Below, one piece after another: positions 17,018-28,657 of a DNA stretch of 64,000 nucleotides. Each line of letters starts with the position of its first letter. Positions within the stretch are counted from its first letter, which is position 1. Where the stretch lies: contig NZ_AP027041.1 of assembly GCF_027924565.1 (NCBI RefSeq), forward strand, positions 2,418,001-2,482,000, written 5' to 3'. This DNA is from Lysobacter auxotrophicus (GTDB taxonomy: Bacteria; Pseudomonadota; Gammaproteobacteria; Xanthomonadales; Xanthomonadaceae). Made by a program: the position numbers and the translations under genes. The notes beneath the pieces are model-generated. The model ran no database searches. It worked only from the letters and a program-made list of their open reading frames with translations, and was not told the DNA's origin.

Positions 17018-18583
17018 TCAGGAACTGCAGGACAGCATCGAGCAGCCCGCGCGTTCGCGGGCCCAGTCCGGCCGCCGGCGCGCGTAGGCTTCGCGGCCCG
17101 GCTGATCGTCGTACGGCCGACGCATGACCTCGAGCAGTTCGGTCACCCCGTCGATGTCGCCCTCGGTCGCGCGGTCGATGGCCTGCTGCGCCAGGTAATT
17201 GCGCAGCACGAAGCGCGGGTTGGCGGCGTTCATGCGCTCGCGGCGCTGGTCGGCCGGCAGGTCCTGTTGCGACAGGCGCGCGACGTAACGCCCCAGCCAT
17301 TCGCGCAGCGCGGGTTCGACCGCCTCGCGCCGCATCGGGTCGTAGAAGGCGTCCTGCATCGGCGAGAGGTCCGGCGCCTCGACGTCGATGTCCGCCAGCC
17401 CGCGGAAGAACAGCGTCATGTCGATCTCGCCTTCGGTCAGCAGGTCCTGCAACTGCTGCATCAGCGCGGTGTCTTCCTCGCGGCAGTCGGCCAGGCCCAG
17501 CTTGCGCGCGGTGTTCTCGCGATCGGCGTCGAGGTAGGTGGACACGAAGCGGCGCAGCCCCGCCTGCAGCGGCTCGGTGTCGTCGAACAGCAGCGACAGC
17601 GAACCGGCCAGGCGCCCGAGGTTCCAGTACGCCACCTGCGGCTGCTGGCCGAAGCGGTAGCGGCGCTGGTAGCGGTCGGTCGTGTTGGGCGTCCAGCCCG
17701 GGTCGAAATTGTCAACCCAGCCATACGGGCCGTAATCGATGGTGAGCCCGAGGATCGACATGTTGTCGGTGTTCATCACCCCGTGCACGAAGCCGACGCG
17801 GATCCAGTGCGCCATCAGCACCGCGGTGCGTTCGCAGATCTGGGCGAACCATTCCGCATACGCAGTCTGCCCGCGTCCCAGGCCGCGCAGTTCGGGGAAA
17901 TCGCGGCGGATGCAGAAATCCGCCAGCTGGCGCAGCAGTTCGGTGTCGTTGCGCGAGGCCGGCAGTTCGAAGTTGCCGAAGCGGATGAACGAAGGCGCGA
18001 CGCGGCACACCACCGCGCCGGGCTCCATCTTCGGATGGCCGTCGTAGAACATGTCCCGTTCGATCCATTCGCCCGTGCCGACCAGGCTCAGCGCGCGCGT
18101 GGTCGGCACGCCGAGGTGGTGCATCGCCTCGCTGCACAGGAATTCACGGATCGACGAACGCAACACCGCGCGACCGTCGGCGCTGCGCGAATACGGCGTC
18201 GGCCCGGCGCCCTTGAGCTGCAGCTCCCAGCGCTCCCCGTCGGCGTTGATCATCTCGCCCAGCGTGATCGCCCGGCCGTCGCCGAGCTGCCCGGCCCATT
18301 GGCCGAACTGATGGCCCCCGTAGTTCGCCGCGAACGGCTGCATGCCGGGCAGCAGCGCGTTGCCGCCGAACACGCGGGCGAATTCGTCGGAGGCGACGTC
18401 CGCCTCGCTAAAGCCCAGGCGCTGTGCCATGTCCGCTGAATACGCGAGCAGGCGCGGCTGCGGCACCGGCGTGGGCTCCACGCGCGAGTACGCGGCGCCG
18501 TGCACCTGTCGCACGCCGGGCGAGGTTTCGGGATCGCCGGGGAGATCGCGGATGAAAAGGTTGTCGAAATGCGGACTCAGCAT
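17018..18583 (-). CDS. selO: Protein adenylyltransferase SelO
   Basis: A 521-aa pseudokinase-fold enzyme (formerly YdiU) that AMPylates proteins. The start is at 18583 ([17 protein letters not shown]). Diagnostic segments are [84 protein letters not shown] and the carboxyl end CSMLSCSS, where eukaryotic homologues carry selenocysteine. The metal-binding Asn and Asp are in NTDNMS and IDYGPYGW. The family is implicated in redox homeostasis. It is monocistronic, with 60 nt to the previous gene. Confidence 0.92.
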   Translation of the reverse strand: MLSPHFDNLFIRDLPGDPETSPGVRQVHGAAYSRVEPTPVPQPRLLAYSADMAQRLGFSEADVASDEFARVFGGNALLPGMQPFAANYGGHQFGQWAGQLGDGRAITLGEMINADGERWELQLKGAGPTPYSRSADGRAVLRSSIREFLCSEAMHHLGVPTTRALSLVGTGEWIERDMFYDGHPKMEPGAVVCRVAPSFIRFGNFELPASRNDTELLRQLADFCIRRDFPELRGLGRGQTAYAEWFAQICERTAVLMAHWIRVGFVHGVMNTDNMSILGLTIDYGPYGWVDNFDPGWTPNTTDRYQRRYRFGQQPQVAYWNLGRLAGSLSLLFDDTEPLQAGLRRFVSTYLDADRENTARKLGLADCREEDTALMQQLQDLLTEGEIDMTLFFRGLADIDVEAPDLSPMQDAFYDPMRREAVEPALREWLGRYVARLSQQDLPADQRRERMNAANPRFVLRNYLAQQAIDRATEGDIDGVTELLEVMRRPYDDQPGREAYARRRPDWARERAGCSMLSCSS

Positions 18584-18770
18584 GGAGCGTTCGGCAGAAA
18601 GCGCGCGGCGGCGGGGACCGCGGAGGAGATGGTGCCGCGTCGGTCGGCTACAAGCGGTGAACCCGTCGCACGGCGCGAAGGGACAGGCGTGGCACATCGA
18701 TCCAGTGCACAGTCAGGCTCCACCGGCCCGCGTATGCTGGCGGTCCACCGTCGCATGGGGAATCGACCGG

Positions 18771-20177
18771 ATGATGTCGCGCCACCGCAACCAGGCCTTT
18801 TTGCAGCGCTCCCGCCACCACCTCGCACGCTCGTTCAGCCCGGCGCTCGCCGCCGCGATGCTGATGGCGTCCGCCCTGCCCGCGGCGGCGCAGGCGCCCG
18901 CCGTCGCGTCGTCGTGCAGCGTCGTCCAGGCGGGCCGGTTGCTGGATCGCCCCGGTCATCCGGCGCGCGGCGCGAGCACCCTGCTGGTCTGCAACGGCCG
19001 CATCGATTCGGTGCGCGACGGCTTCGTCGAGGCCTCGGCCTTCGCCAATGCCGCCGGCGCCCGCGTGATCGACCTGCGCGACCGCTTCGTCCTGCCGGGC
19101 CTGATCGACAGCCACGTGCACCTCACCTCCGACAAGGCGGGCGTGGAAGGCCAGCTGGAAGGCATTTCGAAGGGCGTGGCCGACCACGCCTACGAAGCCG
19201 CCGTGAATGCGCGAAAGACGCTGCATGCCGGCTTCACCACCGTGCGCAACCTCGGCGACGAGGACGGCGTGACGCTCGCGCTGCGCGACGCGGTGGCCGC
19301 GGGCAAATTGCCGGGGCCGCGCATCGTCGATGCGGGCATGGCGATTTCCGCCACGGCCGGCCACATGGATCCGACGCTCGGCTTCCGCGACGAACTCCAC
19401 GCCGCGCTCGACGTGCACGGCAACACCTGCGACGGCGCCGAGGAATGCCGCAAGGCCGTGCGGCGCCAAGTCGCACGCGGCGCCGACGTCATCAAGATCG
19501 CCACCACCGGCGGCGTGAACAGCCGCATCGGCGCAGGCCTGGGCCAGCAGATGTTCGACGACGAGGCGAAGGCGATCGTCGAAACCGCGCACCTGTACCG
19601 CAAGAAGGTGGCCGTCCACGCACACGGCGCCGACGGCATCGCGCTTGCCTTGCGCGCGGGCGCCGATTCGATCGAGCACGGCACGCTGATGGACGATGCG
19701 GACATCAAGCTGCTGCGCCAGACCGGCGCGTACTACGTCCCCACGCTGTCCACGGTGAACGGCTACAAGGAGCGCCTGGCGAAGAATCCCGAGGCATACA
19801 CCGGCGAGGTGCTGGAGAAGATCCAGTGGCGCATCGGCATCACCGGCAAGGCGCTGGAACGCGCGGTGCCCGCGGGCGTGAAGATCGCCTTCGGCACCGA
19901 TGCGGGCGTGAGCCTGCACGGCCGCAATGCGGACGAATTCGAACTGATGGTCGCGCACGGCATGACGCCGGCGACCGCGATCCAGGCCGCGACCGTGAAC
20001 GCGGCGGACCTGCTGGGGCTGGCCGACCAGGTGGGCTCGCTGGAGGCCGGCAAGCGCGCGGACCTGATCGCGGTGAGCGGCGATCCGCTGAGCGATGTGA
20101 CGGTGCTCAAGCGCGTGGAATTCGTGATGAAGGACGGTCGCGTGGAGAAGGATTCGGGCCTCGGGGCGGCCGATTGA
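18771..20177 (+). CDS. Amidohydrolase family protein, exported (prolidase-like)
   Basis: A 468-aa metal-dependent hydrolase with a signal peptide (SPALAAAMLMASALPAAAQA, about residues 23-42). The start is at 18771 or at the adjacent ATG 18774. Metal-binding HVH is in GLIDSHVHLTSDKAG; a likely carboxylated Lys is in GADVIKIATTGGV; HAHGADGI and the Asp in FGTDAGVSLHG complete the site. It closely resembles exported imidazolonepropionase-like or Xaa-Pro dipeptidases of Xanthomonads and Caulobacter. It is likely a periplasmic dipeptidase, substrate unproven. Confidence 0.85.
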   Translation: MMSRHRNQAFLQRSRHHLARSFSPALAAAMLMASALPAAAQAPAVASSCSVVQAGRLLDRPGHPARGASTLLVCNGRIDSVRDGFVEASAFANAAGARVIDLRDRFVLPGLIDSHVHLTSDKAGVEGQLEGISKGVADHAYEAAVNARKTLHAGFTTVRNLGDEDGVTLALRDAVAAGKLPGPRIVDAGMAISATAGHMDPTLGFRDELHAALDVHGNTCDGAEECRKAVRRQVARGADVIKIATTGGVNSRIGAGLGQQMFDDEAKAIVETAHLYRKKVAVHAHGADGIALALRAGADSIEHGTLMDDADIKLLRQTGAYYVPTLSTVNGYKERLAKNPEAYTGEVLEKIQWRIGITGKALERAVPAGVKIAFGTDAGVSLHGRNADEFELMVAHGMTPATAIQAATVNAADLLGLADQVGSLEAGKRADLIAVSGDPLSDVTVLKRVEFVMKDGRVEKDSGLGAAD

Positions 20178-20220
20178 GCGGGCAGGCGCGATCGCGCATC
20201 CGCGCAACGTGACCCGGCTG

Positions 20221-20257
20221 TTGTAGCCCGGGTAAGCGAAGCGCACCCGGGCTACAA
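20221..20257. repeat. A-type palindromic repeat
   Basis: A full A-type element, gtagcccgggtaagcg followed by cgcacccgggctaca. The outer arms tgtagcccggg and cccgggctaca are inverted repeats. It lies in the 209-nt gap after the amidohydrolase gene and before the RNA helicase gene, so it is placed like a terminator or 3'-end stabiliser. Confidence 0.85.
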
Positions 20258-20386
20258 GAGCGGTTTGCACGCGCGCGGGCGCATTTTTCCCCGCACTCGC
20301 GCATCGCTACACAGCCCCACCACGCCCCTCGGTTACACTGTTCAGTCTTCCGACCGGCGTTCGCCGGCGCTGCCGAGTCCTCCCCC

Positions 20387-22501
<2,115 letters not shown>

Positions 22502-22515
22502 AGCCGGCGGTGTTT

Positions 22516-22738
22516 CAGCCCCTCTCCCGTCGGGCGAGGGGTTGGGTGAGGGCAACGAAGGGGTGGCCGTCGGTCGCCACTGCAGCGAAAAGCGGCGCTG
22601 TTGTTCCTGGCGACGCAACTGCGCCGTTACTTGGTTGATCTCCGCCAGCATCGAAATGGATTCCGGCCTTCGCTGGAATGACGGACTGCAGCGGATACCC
22701 AACCGGCCTGGGTCCCGGCTTCCGCCGGGATGACGGCA
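22516..22738. repeat. B-type repeat and a C-type repeat pair in a 316-nt gap
   Basis: The gap from 22502 to 22817 has no supported gene. A B-type element (agcccctctcccgtcgg then gaggggttgggtgagg) lies at about 22516-22552, just after the helicase stop. Two similar C-type segments follow at about 22658-22685 (attccggccttcgctggaa) and 22711-22738 (tcccggcttccgccggga), each a short hairpin followed by tgacgg. The middle, 22553-22655, shows nothing recognisable. Confidence 0.75.
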
Positions 22739-22817
22739 GTTACCACTTCGCCCCGGACGACGGCATGTTCAGTGGCATCATCGGCGCCCGCCGTCGATCA
22801 CGGAAAGCCAAGCCCCG

Positions 22818-23684
22818 ATGCACCTGATCCTCCTCAGCGCCCTGTGCAGCGTGCTCGTCTCGGTGCTGCTCAAGCTCGCGCCCCGCGCAAGGCTCGACGT
22901 CGGCCAACTGGTCACCTGGAACTACCTCGCCGCGGCGGCGCTGTGCGCGTGGCTGCTGCGGCCGCCGCTGGACAGCCTCACGCATCCGGACACGCCGTGG
23001 GTCGCGCTGCTCGGGTTGGCGGTCGTGCTGCCGTCGTTGTTCCTGGTACTCGGCGCATCGGTGCGTGCGGCCGGCATCGTGCGAACCGACGTGGCGCAGC
23101 GGCTGTCGTTGCTGCTTTCGCTGGCGGCGGCGTTCACGCTGTTCGGCGAACGCGCCGACGGACAACGGCTGCTCGGACTCGTGCTCGGACTGATTGCCGT
23201 CGCCGGCATCGTCGCGCGACCGGAGACCGCGACGCCACGCGAGGAACGCCGCAGCTGGCTGCTCTTGCTCACCGTCTGGGTCGGCTTCGCGCTGGTGGAC
23301 GTGATGCTCAAGCGCATCGCGCTGGCGGGCACGCCGTCGATGGCCGCGCTGCAGGCGGCGTTCGCGATCGCCTTCGTGCTGATGCTCGGCACGCAGCTCG
23401 TGCGCCAGTTGCGCGGGCGCACCCGGATGGCGTGGCGCAACCTCGGCGGCGGGCTGCTGCTGGGCGTGGTCAACTTCGGCAACATCGTTTTCTACGTGCG
23501 CGCGCACCAGGCCATGCCGGACAGTCCGTCGGTGGTCTTCGCGGCGATGAACATCGGCGTCGTCGTGATGGGAACGCTGGTGGGCGTGCTCGCCTTCGGC
23601 GAGAAGACCAGCCGCTGGAACCGGCTGGCGATCGTGCTCGCGCTGGTCGCCATCGCCGTCATCGCGACCGCGCCGCGCGCGTAG
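22818..23684 (+). CDS. EamA/DMT family transporter
   Basis: A 288-aa integral membrane protein of the drug/metabolite transporter superfamily with about ten hydrophobic helices in two EamA halves. The first half begins LILLSALCSVLVSVLLKLAP and the second SWLLLLTVWVGFALVDVMLKR. The end VLAFGEKTSRWNRLAIVLALVAIAVIATAP is typical. It sits in the inner membrane. The substrate cannot be read from sequence. It is followed 51 nt later by a glutamine-amidotransferase-like gene on the same strand. Confidence 0.8.
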   Translation: MHLILLSALCSVLVSVLLKLAPRARLDVGQLVTWNYLAAAALCAWLLRPPLDSLTHPDTPWVALLGLAVVLPSLFLVLGASVRAAGIVRTDVAQRLSLLLSLAAAFTLFGERADGQRLLGLVLGLIAVAGIVARPETATPREERRSWLLLLTVWVGFALVDVMLKRIALAGTPSMAALQAAFAIAFVLMLGTQLVRQLRGRTRMAWRNLGGGLLLGVVNFGNIVFYVRAHQAMPDSPSVVFAAMNIGVVVMGTLVGVLAFGEKTSRWNRLAIVLALVAIAVIATAPRA

Positions 23685-23735
23685 CGCACGCGGATTTGGC
23701 ATAGTCGGTCGCCCTGTCCCGCGGTTCGTTCCGCC

Positions 23736-24503
23736 ATGTCCCGCCTGCTCGTCTTCCAGCACGTCGCCGCAGAGCCGCTCGGCACGCTCGACCGCCTCAT
23801 CCGCCGGCGCGGCCATCGCATCCGCTTCGCCAATTTCGAGCGGCAGCCGGAGCTCGAACCGAACGTCGACCGCTACCGCGGCCTGGTCGTGCTCGGCGGG
23901 CCGATGAACGTCGAGGACCAGGCACGGCGTCCGCACCTGAAGACCGAACTGCGCGCGATCGAAGCCATGCTCGAACAGGGCAAGCCGGTGCTCGGCATCT
24001 GCCTGGGCGCGCAGCTGTTGGCGCACGTGCTGGGCGCGCCCGTGCGGCGGCACGAGGCGCCGGAAATCGGCTGGTACCCACTGAACACCACGCAGGCCGG
24101 GCGCGAAGATCCGGTGCTCTCGCCGCTGGGCGACACCGCGCCGGTGTTCCAGTGGCATCGCTACCGCTTCGAGGTGCCGCGCGAAGCGGCGCATCTGGCG
24201 AGCACCGCCGGCTGCGACCAGCAGGCCTTCCGCTACGGCGAGAACGCGTACGGATTCCAGTTCCACCTGGAAATGGACGAGGCGCTGATCGAGCGCTGGC
24301 TGGCCAATCCCGCCTACCGCGAGGAACTGGCGGAACTGCGCGGGCTCGATCCGGCACGCGCGGACGTCGAGACGATCCGCCGCCACACGCGCGAGCACAT
24401 CGCCGGCATGCAGTCGCGCGCGGACGAGGTGTTCAACCGGTTCCTGGATCTGGTGGGTCGCCCGCAGCGACGCATCACGCTGCCCTCGCGGGAATGGGTC
24501 TGA
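23736..24503 (+). CDS. Class I glutamine amidotransferase-like protein
   Basis: A 255-aa stand-alone GATase1 domain. The catalytic triad is visible: Cys89 in LGICLGAQLLA, His177 and Glu179 in YGFQFHLEMD. The N-terminal VLGGPMNVED matches the GMP-synthase-like branch (YfeJ/YwqB type). No synthetase domain is attached, so the acceptor substrate is unknown; homologues have been linked to gamma-glutamyl or glutathione chemistry. It may be co-transcribed with the upstream transporter. Confidence 0.82.
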   Translation: MSRLLVFQHVAAEPLGTLDRLIRRRGHRIRFANFERQPELEPNVDRYRGLVVLGGPMNVEDQARRPHLKTELRAIEAMLEQGKPVLGICLGAQLLAHVLGAPVRRHEAPEIGWYPLNTTQAGREDPVLSPLGDTAPVFQWHRYRFEVPREAAHLASTAGCDQQAFRYGENAYGFQFHLEMDEALIERWLANPAYREELAELRGLDPARADVETIRRHTREHIAGMQSRADEVFNRFLDLVGRPQRRITLPSREWV

Positions 24504-24587
24504 ACTCGCACGCGGGCTTGGTGTGAAAGCTCTAGAGCCGGGCGCGATGGTGACCGGACCCCAGCCACCCGCATCGAGGGAACCCGC

Positions 24588-25160
24588 ATGGCGAAGTTCA
24601 AGAAGGCCGCCGGCAAGACCACGACCTCCGGCGCGCGCCCGCGCAAGAAGGCAGGCACCGCGGATTCGCAGCAGCAGGCCGACCAGCTCTCGCGCAGCCT
24701 GAGCGAATCGGCGCAGCAGATCTGGCTGGCCGGCGTGGGCGCGTTCTCGCGCGCGCAGGCCGAAGGCACGAAGCTGTTCGATGCACTGATCAAGGAAGGC
24801 ATGACGCTGGAGCAGACCGCGCGTCGCTTCGCCGGCGGACAGGCCGAAGTGGTGCGCGACGTCGTCGGTTCGCGCGTGGGCCAGGCCCGCGAGCGTGCGG
24901 TCGATACCTGGGATCGCCTGGAAAAGGTGTTCGAGGACCGCGTGCAGCGTTCGCTGGTGAAGCTCGGCGTGCCCGGCCGCGATGATCTGAACGAATTGAG
25001 CCGTCGCGTGGATGCGCTCACCGCCGAACTGCGTCGCCAGGGCGGCGCCCCGGCACCGCGCAAGGCGACCGCCCGGAAGTCCGCAACCAGCAAGCAGGCG
25101 CCGGCTGCGCGCAAGTCGCCGCGCAAGACGACCCGCTCGCGCTCGAACGCGTCCTCCTGA
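24588..25160 (+). CDS. Phasin family protein (PHA granule-associated, PhaF/PhaI type)
   Basis: A 190-aa protein. Residues about 28-140 form the phasin helical domain (LSESAQQIWLAGVGAFSRAQAEGTKLFDALIKEG, then RERAVDTWDRLEKVFEDRVQRSLVKLGVPGRDDLNELSRRVDAL). Residues about 148-190 are a Lys/Arg/Ala-rich histone-H1-like tail (RKATARKSATSKQAPAARK) as in PhaF. The family coats PHA granules, and the basic tail can bind the nucleoid to spread granules at division. A PHA-system protein is encoded at 91-366. No PHA synthase is in the window. Confidence 0.87.
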   Translation: MAKFKKAAGKTTTSGARPRKKAGTADSQQQADQLSRSLSESAQQIWLAGVGAFSRAQAEGTKLFDALIKEGMTLEQTARRFAGGQAEVVRDVVGSRVGQARERAVDTWDRLEKVFEDRVQRSLVKLGVPGRDDLNELSRRVDALTAELRRQGGAPAPRKATARKSATSKQAPAARKSPRKTTRSRSNASS

Positions 25161-25174
25161 TCCCAGCAGACCGT

Positions 25175-25276
25175 TTTATCGCCCGGCGCTCGCCGGGCGT
25201 CCCGACAAGCCCGCCAGTCCGCTGCTCCGTATGCTCCCCTCCCCTTACGGTTTCGGACTGGCGGGCTTTCCTTGTC
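25175..25276 (+). terminator. Long inverted repeats after the phasin gene, probable terminator
   Basis: Two hairpins follow the phasin stop codon. A short one (cgcccggcg, loop, gccgggcg) is at about 25180-25199. A perfect 15-bp inverted repeat has arms at 25207-25221 (aagcccgccagtccg) and 25254-25268 (cggactggcgggctt) around a 32-nt loop. The arm ends in a short pyrimidine run (tttccttgtc), weaker than a classical U-tract. The long loop is unusual for a simple terminator. Confidence 0.5.
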
Positions 25277-25363
25277 CGGTACCTCGCGGTGCGTGATGCA
25301 TGCCAAGCGGCGCGTCGCGTCGCTGTCGTATAGTCGCCAGCCTCCGACGACTCCGGGTTGTAC

Positions 25364-26344
25364 ATGCTGGCCGGCTTTTCCCTGACGATCGCGCTGTCGA
25401 TCACCGTATTGCTGGGCGCCGCCGCGACGGCATGGCTGTGGCTGGTGCGCCGTCGACAGGGCGAAACGATGGCCGGGCTCGAAGCGCTCGCCGGCATGCG
25501 GTGGCGCGAGTTCTCGCGCCTGGTGGTCGAAGCGCTCCAGACGCAGGGTTTCGAGGCCGAGTCCGTCGAACAGACGCTCGAACGCGGCCCGCAGGCCGAA
25601 ATCCGCCTGAAGCGCGACGGCCGCCCCTGGCTGCTGGCCTGCAAGCTGACCGGCGCGCGCTCCCGCCTGGGCGTCGCCAGCGTGCGCGAGCTCGCCGACG
25701 CGGTGCGATTCAACGGCGCTGCGGGCGGCGTGCTCGCCACCCCCGCGCGCATCGATGCCGACGCCCACAAGGCAGGCGACGGGCTGGAACTGTTCGACGG
25801 CAGCGCGTTGTGGGCGCTGGTCGGCCCGATGCTGCCGGCGTCGCTGCGCGACGATCTCACGCTCAACGCGCGCCGGCGCAGCGTGCGCGAAACCGCGCTG
25901 GCTTGGGTCGGCGCGCTGGTGCTGGGCGTCATCGCCGGTTTCGTGCCGGCGATGACGCGCGATGATGCGCCCGTGTCTCTGACCGCCGTAACGCCGACAA
26001 CACCCGTGGCCGCGCCGACGAAGCCCACGGCGCCGCCGACTGCCGCGCCGCACGCGCCCGCCGCCGACCCCTCGCTCGCGGCACCGGCCGATCCGAACCG
26101 CGAACAGTTCGAACGCGGCGAAGTGATCCACGCGATCGCCGGCTTGCCGTGGGTCGAGCGCGTGCTGTGGTCTACCAGCTCGACGCTGGTGATCCAGCAG
26201 CGTGCCGACGTCGACCAGCTGCAGGTGGAAGAAGTCTGCGGCGTGCTCGCCCGCTACGACGCACTGCGCGCCTCGCGGCTGCAGCTGCAGCCGCCGGCGG
26301 GAAGCGAGCGGAAGGTGCGCTTCCTGCAGTGCCGGGCGTATTGA
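25364..26344 (+). CDS. Membrane-anchored restriction-endonuclease-like (Mrr-type) domain protein
   Basis: A 326-aa protein starting at the ATG at 25364, two codons after a possible TTG start. Residues about 5-28 are a membrane helix. Residues about 45-165 resemble the Mrr/PD-(D/E)xK fold: WREFSRLVVEALQTQGFEAE, then QAEIRLKRDGRPWLLACKLTG. In the usual D...QxK motif the Asp appears as Glu79 and the Gln as Ala92, with Lys94 kept. A second membrane helix is near 183-200, then a Pro/Ala/Thr linker and a C-terminal domain of about 90 residues (VIHAIAGLPWVERVLWSTSSTLVIQQ). The nuclease may be inactive. Confidence 0.65.
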   Translation: MLAGFSLTIALSITVLLGAAATAWLWLVRRRQGETMAGLEALAGMRWREFSRLVVEALQTQGFEAESVEQTLERGPQAEIRLKRDGRPWLLACKLTGARSRLGVASVRELADAVRFNGAAGGVLATPARIDADAHKAGDGLELFDGSALWALVGPMLPASLRDDLTLNARRRSVRETALAWVGALVLGVIAGFVPAMTRDDAPVSLTAVTPTTPVAAPTKPTAPPTAAPHAPAADPSLAAPADPNREQFERGEVIHAIAGLPWVERVLWSTSSTLVIQQRADVDQLQVEEVCGVLARYDALRASRLQLQPPAGSERKVRFLQCRAY

Positions 26345-26386
26345 GGCGTTCGTCGCGGCTGAATGATGCGCGCCGGGTGTGCGGCG

Positions 26387-26424
26387 CGCTACCCGGGTGC
26401 GCTGCGCTTACCCGGGCTACAAGA
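26387..26424. repeat. A-type palindromic repeat, reverse orientation
   Basis: The element gctacccgggtgcgctgcgc followed by ttacccgggctacaag is an A-type repeat in the opposite orientation to those at 7686-7991. It lies in the 163-nt gap between the convergent Mrr-like and fatty-acyl-reductase genes, close to both stop codons, with a C-type fragment (ggatcccggccttcgccg) at about 26453-26478. Confidence 0.8.
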
Positions 26425-26507
26425 GCCCTCAACGATGCGGATGTGCCCTCACCTGGATCCCGGCCTTCGCCGCGATGACGACGGTCTGGTGGTTCGTCGA
26501 TCGAAAC

Positions 26508-28502
26508 CTACCAGTGCACGCCCCGCATCAGCGCCGCGAACGCGATCTGTTCGCTGCTCGGCGCGACCTCGCCCTTCAGCGCCTGCTTGTCGCCGCGTGC
26601 GGCGGCGGAATCGGGGAACAGCTCGAACGCCGTGCTCATGATGACCTCGTACGCCTTCGGCGCCAGCGCGTTGACGACCGAGGCGAAGATGCCCAGGCGC
26701 GTGGCGATGCGGCTCGGGCGTTCGATGATGCCCTTGATGACCATGTCGGCCGCCTCGTCGGGCGTGAGCGTCGGCACGCTGTCGTACATCCGCGTCGGCG
26801 CGATCATCGGCGTCTTCACCAGCGGCATGTTGATCGTGGTGAAGCTGATGCCCTTGCCCGACAGCTCGCCCTGCGCGCAGCGGCTCCACGCATCGAGCGC
26901 CGCTTTGGATGCGACATAGGCCGAGAAACGCGGTGAGTTGGCCAGCACGCCGATCGAACTGATGTTGATGATGTGGCCCTTCCGGCGCTGCGTCATGCCG
27001 GGGAGGAACCCCATGATCAGACGCAGGCTGCCGAAATAGTTCAGCTGCATCGTCCGTTCGAAGTCGTGGAAGCGGTCGTAGCTCAGCTCGATGGAACGGC
27101 GGATCGAACGGCCCGCGTTGTTGACCAGCACGTCGCAGCGGCCGTGTTCCTCCAGCACCGTCTGCACGAGGCGATCGCAATCGGCCATGTCGGCCAAGTC
27201 CGCGGTGTAGGCGAACACCTTGCCGCCGGCGGCGTTCATCGCGTCGCGGGCCTTGAACAGCTCGTCCTCGCCGCGCGCGACGATGATCGTGATCGCGCCG
27301 GCTTCGGCCACACGCTGCGCGGTCGCCAGTCCGATGCCCGACGAACCGCCGGTGATCACCACGACCTTGTTGCGCACCTTGCCCTTGAGGCTGCGATCGA
27401 CGAACAGGTCGGGGTCGAGGTGACGTTCCCAGTAATCCCACAGCCGCCACGCGTAGCTGTCCAGCGGCGGCACCTGGATGCCGCTGCCCTTGAGCGCGCG
27501 CTCGGCTTCGCGATTGTCGAACCGCGTGGGATAGGTGAGGAACTTCATCACCTGCTTGGGAATCTTGAAATCGCGCAGCAGCATGCCGATGAACCGGCGC
27601 ACCGGCGGCAAGTTCGCCACGGCGCCGCGCACGCTCCCGGGGATGAAGGCGAACATGCGTGCATCCAGGCGCATGGTCATCTCCGGCGAATGCCCGGCGC
27701 GCGCGAAGGTGTTGAGCACTTCGCCCACGCGCAGCGGCTCCGGATCGGTGAGATGGAAGCAATGCCCGTCCAGCCGCGGCTTGTGCGCGATGTGGTCCAT
27801 CGCATCGACGACGTAATCCACCGGCACGATGTTGATGCGGCCGCCTTCCAGGCCAAGCATCGGCATCCAGGGCGGCAGCATCTGCCGCAGCTTCTTGAGG
27901 AAGGTGAAGAAGAAATACGGGCCGTCGATCTTGTCCATCTCGCCCGTCTGCGAATGGCCGACGACCATGCCGGGGCGGTAGATGCGCCACTTCACGCGTG
28001 TTTCGCGGCGCACGAGGCCTTCGGAATCGTGTTTGGTCCGAAGGTACGGATCGTCCAGCCCCTCGGCCTCGGCGAACATGTCCTCTCGGAACACGCCCGG
28101 ATACAGGCCCGCGGCGGCGATCGAGCTGGTGTGGTGGAACACGCCGGCCTTCAGCGCGGCGGCAAGGTCGAGCGCGTGGCGCGTGCCTTCGACGTTCGCG
28201 ATGTGTTGCGCGTCGGGCTTGGCGGTGAGGTCGTAGATCGCGGCGAGGTGGAAGAAATGCTTCACCTTTCCGGCCAGGGCACGTGCCTGCGATGCCGAAA
28301 CGCCGCAGTTTTCCTGCGTCATGTCGCCTTCGACCGGAACGACGCGCTTCATGTCCCACGCCATCTTCTTCGCGATGGCATCAAGCTTCTTCCGCGAATC
28401 CTTGCGCACCAGCACGTAGACGGTGCCCTTGCGCTGGCGGAGCAGCCGATCGACCAGGAGGCGGCCGATGAAACCCGTGGCACCGGTGACGAAGTAGCTC
28501 AT
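26508..28502 (-). CDS. Bifunctional fatty acyl-CoA reductase, alcohol-forming (FAR)
   Basis: A 664-aa two-domain dehydrogenase. Residues 1-370 are an extended-SDR/NAD-binding-4 domain (TGATGFIG at 7-14, HTSSIAAAGLYPGVFREDMF, YLRTKHDSE, RIYRPGMVVGHSQTGEMDKIDGPYFFF). Residues about 375-664 are a classical SDR (TGGSSGIG at 384-391, NNAGRSIRR, Tyr529 and Lys533 in YVASK). From memory, length, order and wording closely match the Marinobacter enzyme that reduces fatty acyl-CoA to alcohol via the aldehyde for wax esters. Divergent from an acyl-CoA-binding protein and a TetR regulator. Strong assignment by similarity; activity is inferred. Confidence 0.85.
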   Translation of the reverse strand: MSYFVTGATGFIGRLLVDRLLRQRKGTVYVLVRKDSRKKLDAIAKKMAWDMKRVVPVEGDMTQENCGVSASQARALAGKVKHFFHLAAIYDLTAKPDAQHIANVEGTRHALDLAAALKAGVFHHTSSIAAAGLYPGVFREDMFAEAEGLDDPYLRTKHDSEGLVRRETRVKWRIYRPGMVVGHSQTGEMDKIDGPYFFFTFLKKLRQMLPPWMPMLGLEGGRINIVPVDYVVDAMDHIAHKPRLDGHCFHLTDPEPLRVGEVLNTFARAGHSPEMTMRLDARMFAFIPGSVRGAVANLPPVRRFIGMLLRDFKIPKQVMKFLTYPTRFDNREAERALKGSGIQVPPLDSYAWRLWDYWERHLDPDLFVDRSLKGKVRNKVVVITGGSSGIGLATAQRVAEAGAITIIVARGEDELFKARDAMNAAGGKVFAYTADLADMADCDRLVQTVLEEHGRCDVLVNNAGRSIRRSIELSYDRFHDFERTMQLNYFGSLRLIMGFLPGMTQRRKGHIINISSIGVLANSPRFSAYVASKAALDAWSRCAQGELSGKGISFTTINMPLVKTPMIAPTRMYDSVPTLTPDEAADMVIKGIIERPSRIATRLGIFASVVNALAPKAYEVIMSTAFELFPDSAAARGDKQALKGEVAPSSEQIAFAALMRGVHW

Positions 28503-28657
28503 GCCCTTTCCCCGACCTTGCGTTGGCCGCCGCGCGGCGCCTGCCGCCTACGTTGCCAGAGGCCCCGCCTCGTCACAATTCCCGGCCGTATTGACCCGCG
28601 CCGAGGGTGCGTGAGGTAATTCCGGCCACGATCCCGGGCCGCCGGAGGGGCGCCGTC

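Noticed and set aside
23797-24398. Minus-strand frames opposite the glutamine amidotransferase gene.
   Set aside because: No recognisable motif, and the plus strand has an intact Cys-His-Glu triad.
28503-28657. A TetR operator in the divergent gap between the acyl-CoA reductase and ACBP genes.
   Set aside because: I looked for a palindrome and a well-spaced promoter; only a weak TTGACC with poor spacing was seen, not enough to report as a feature.
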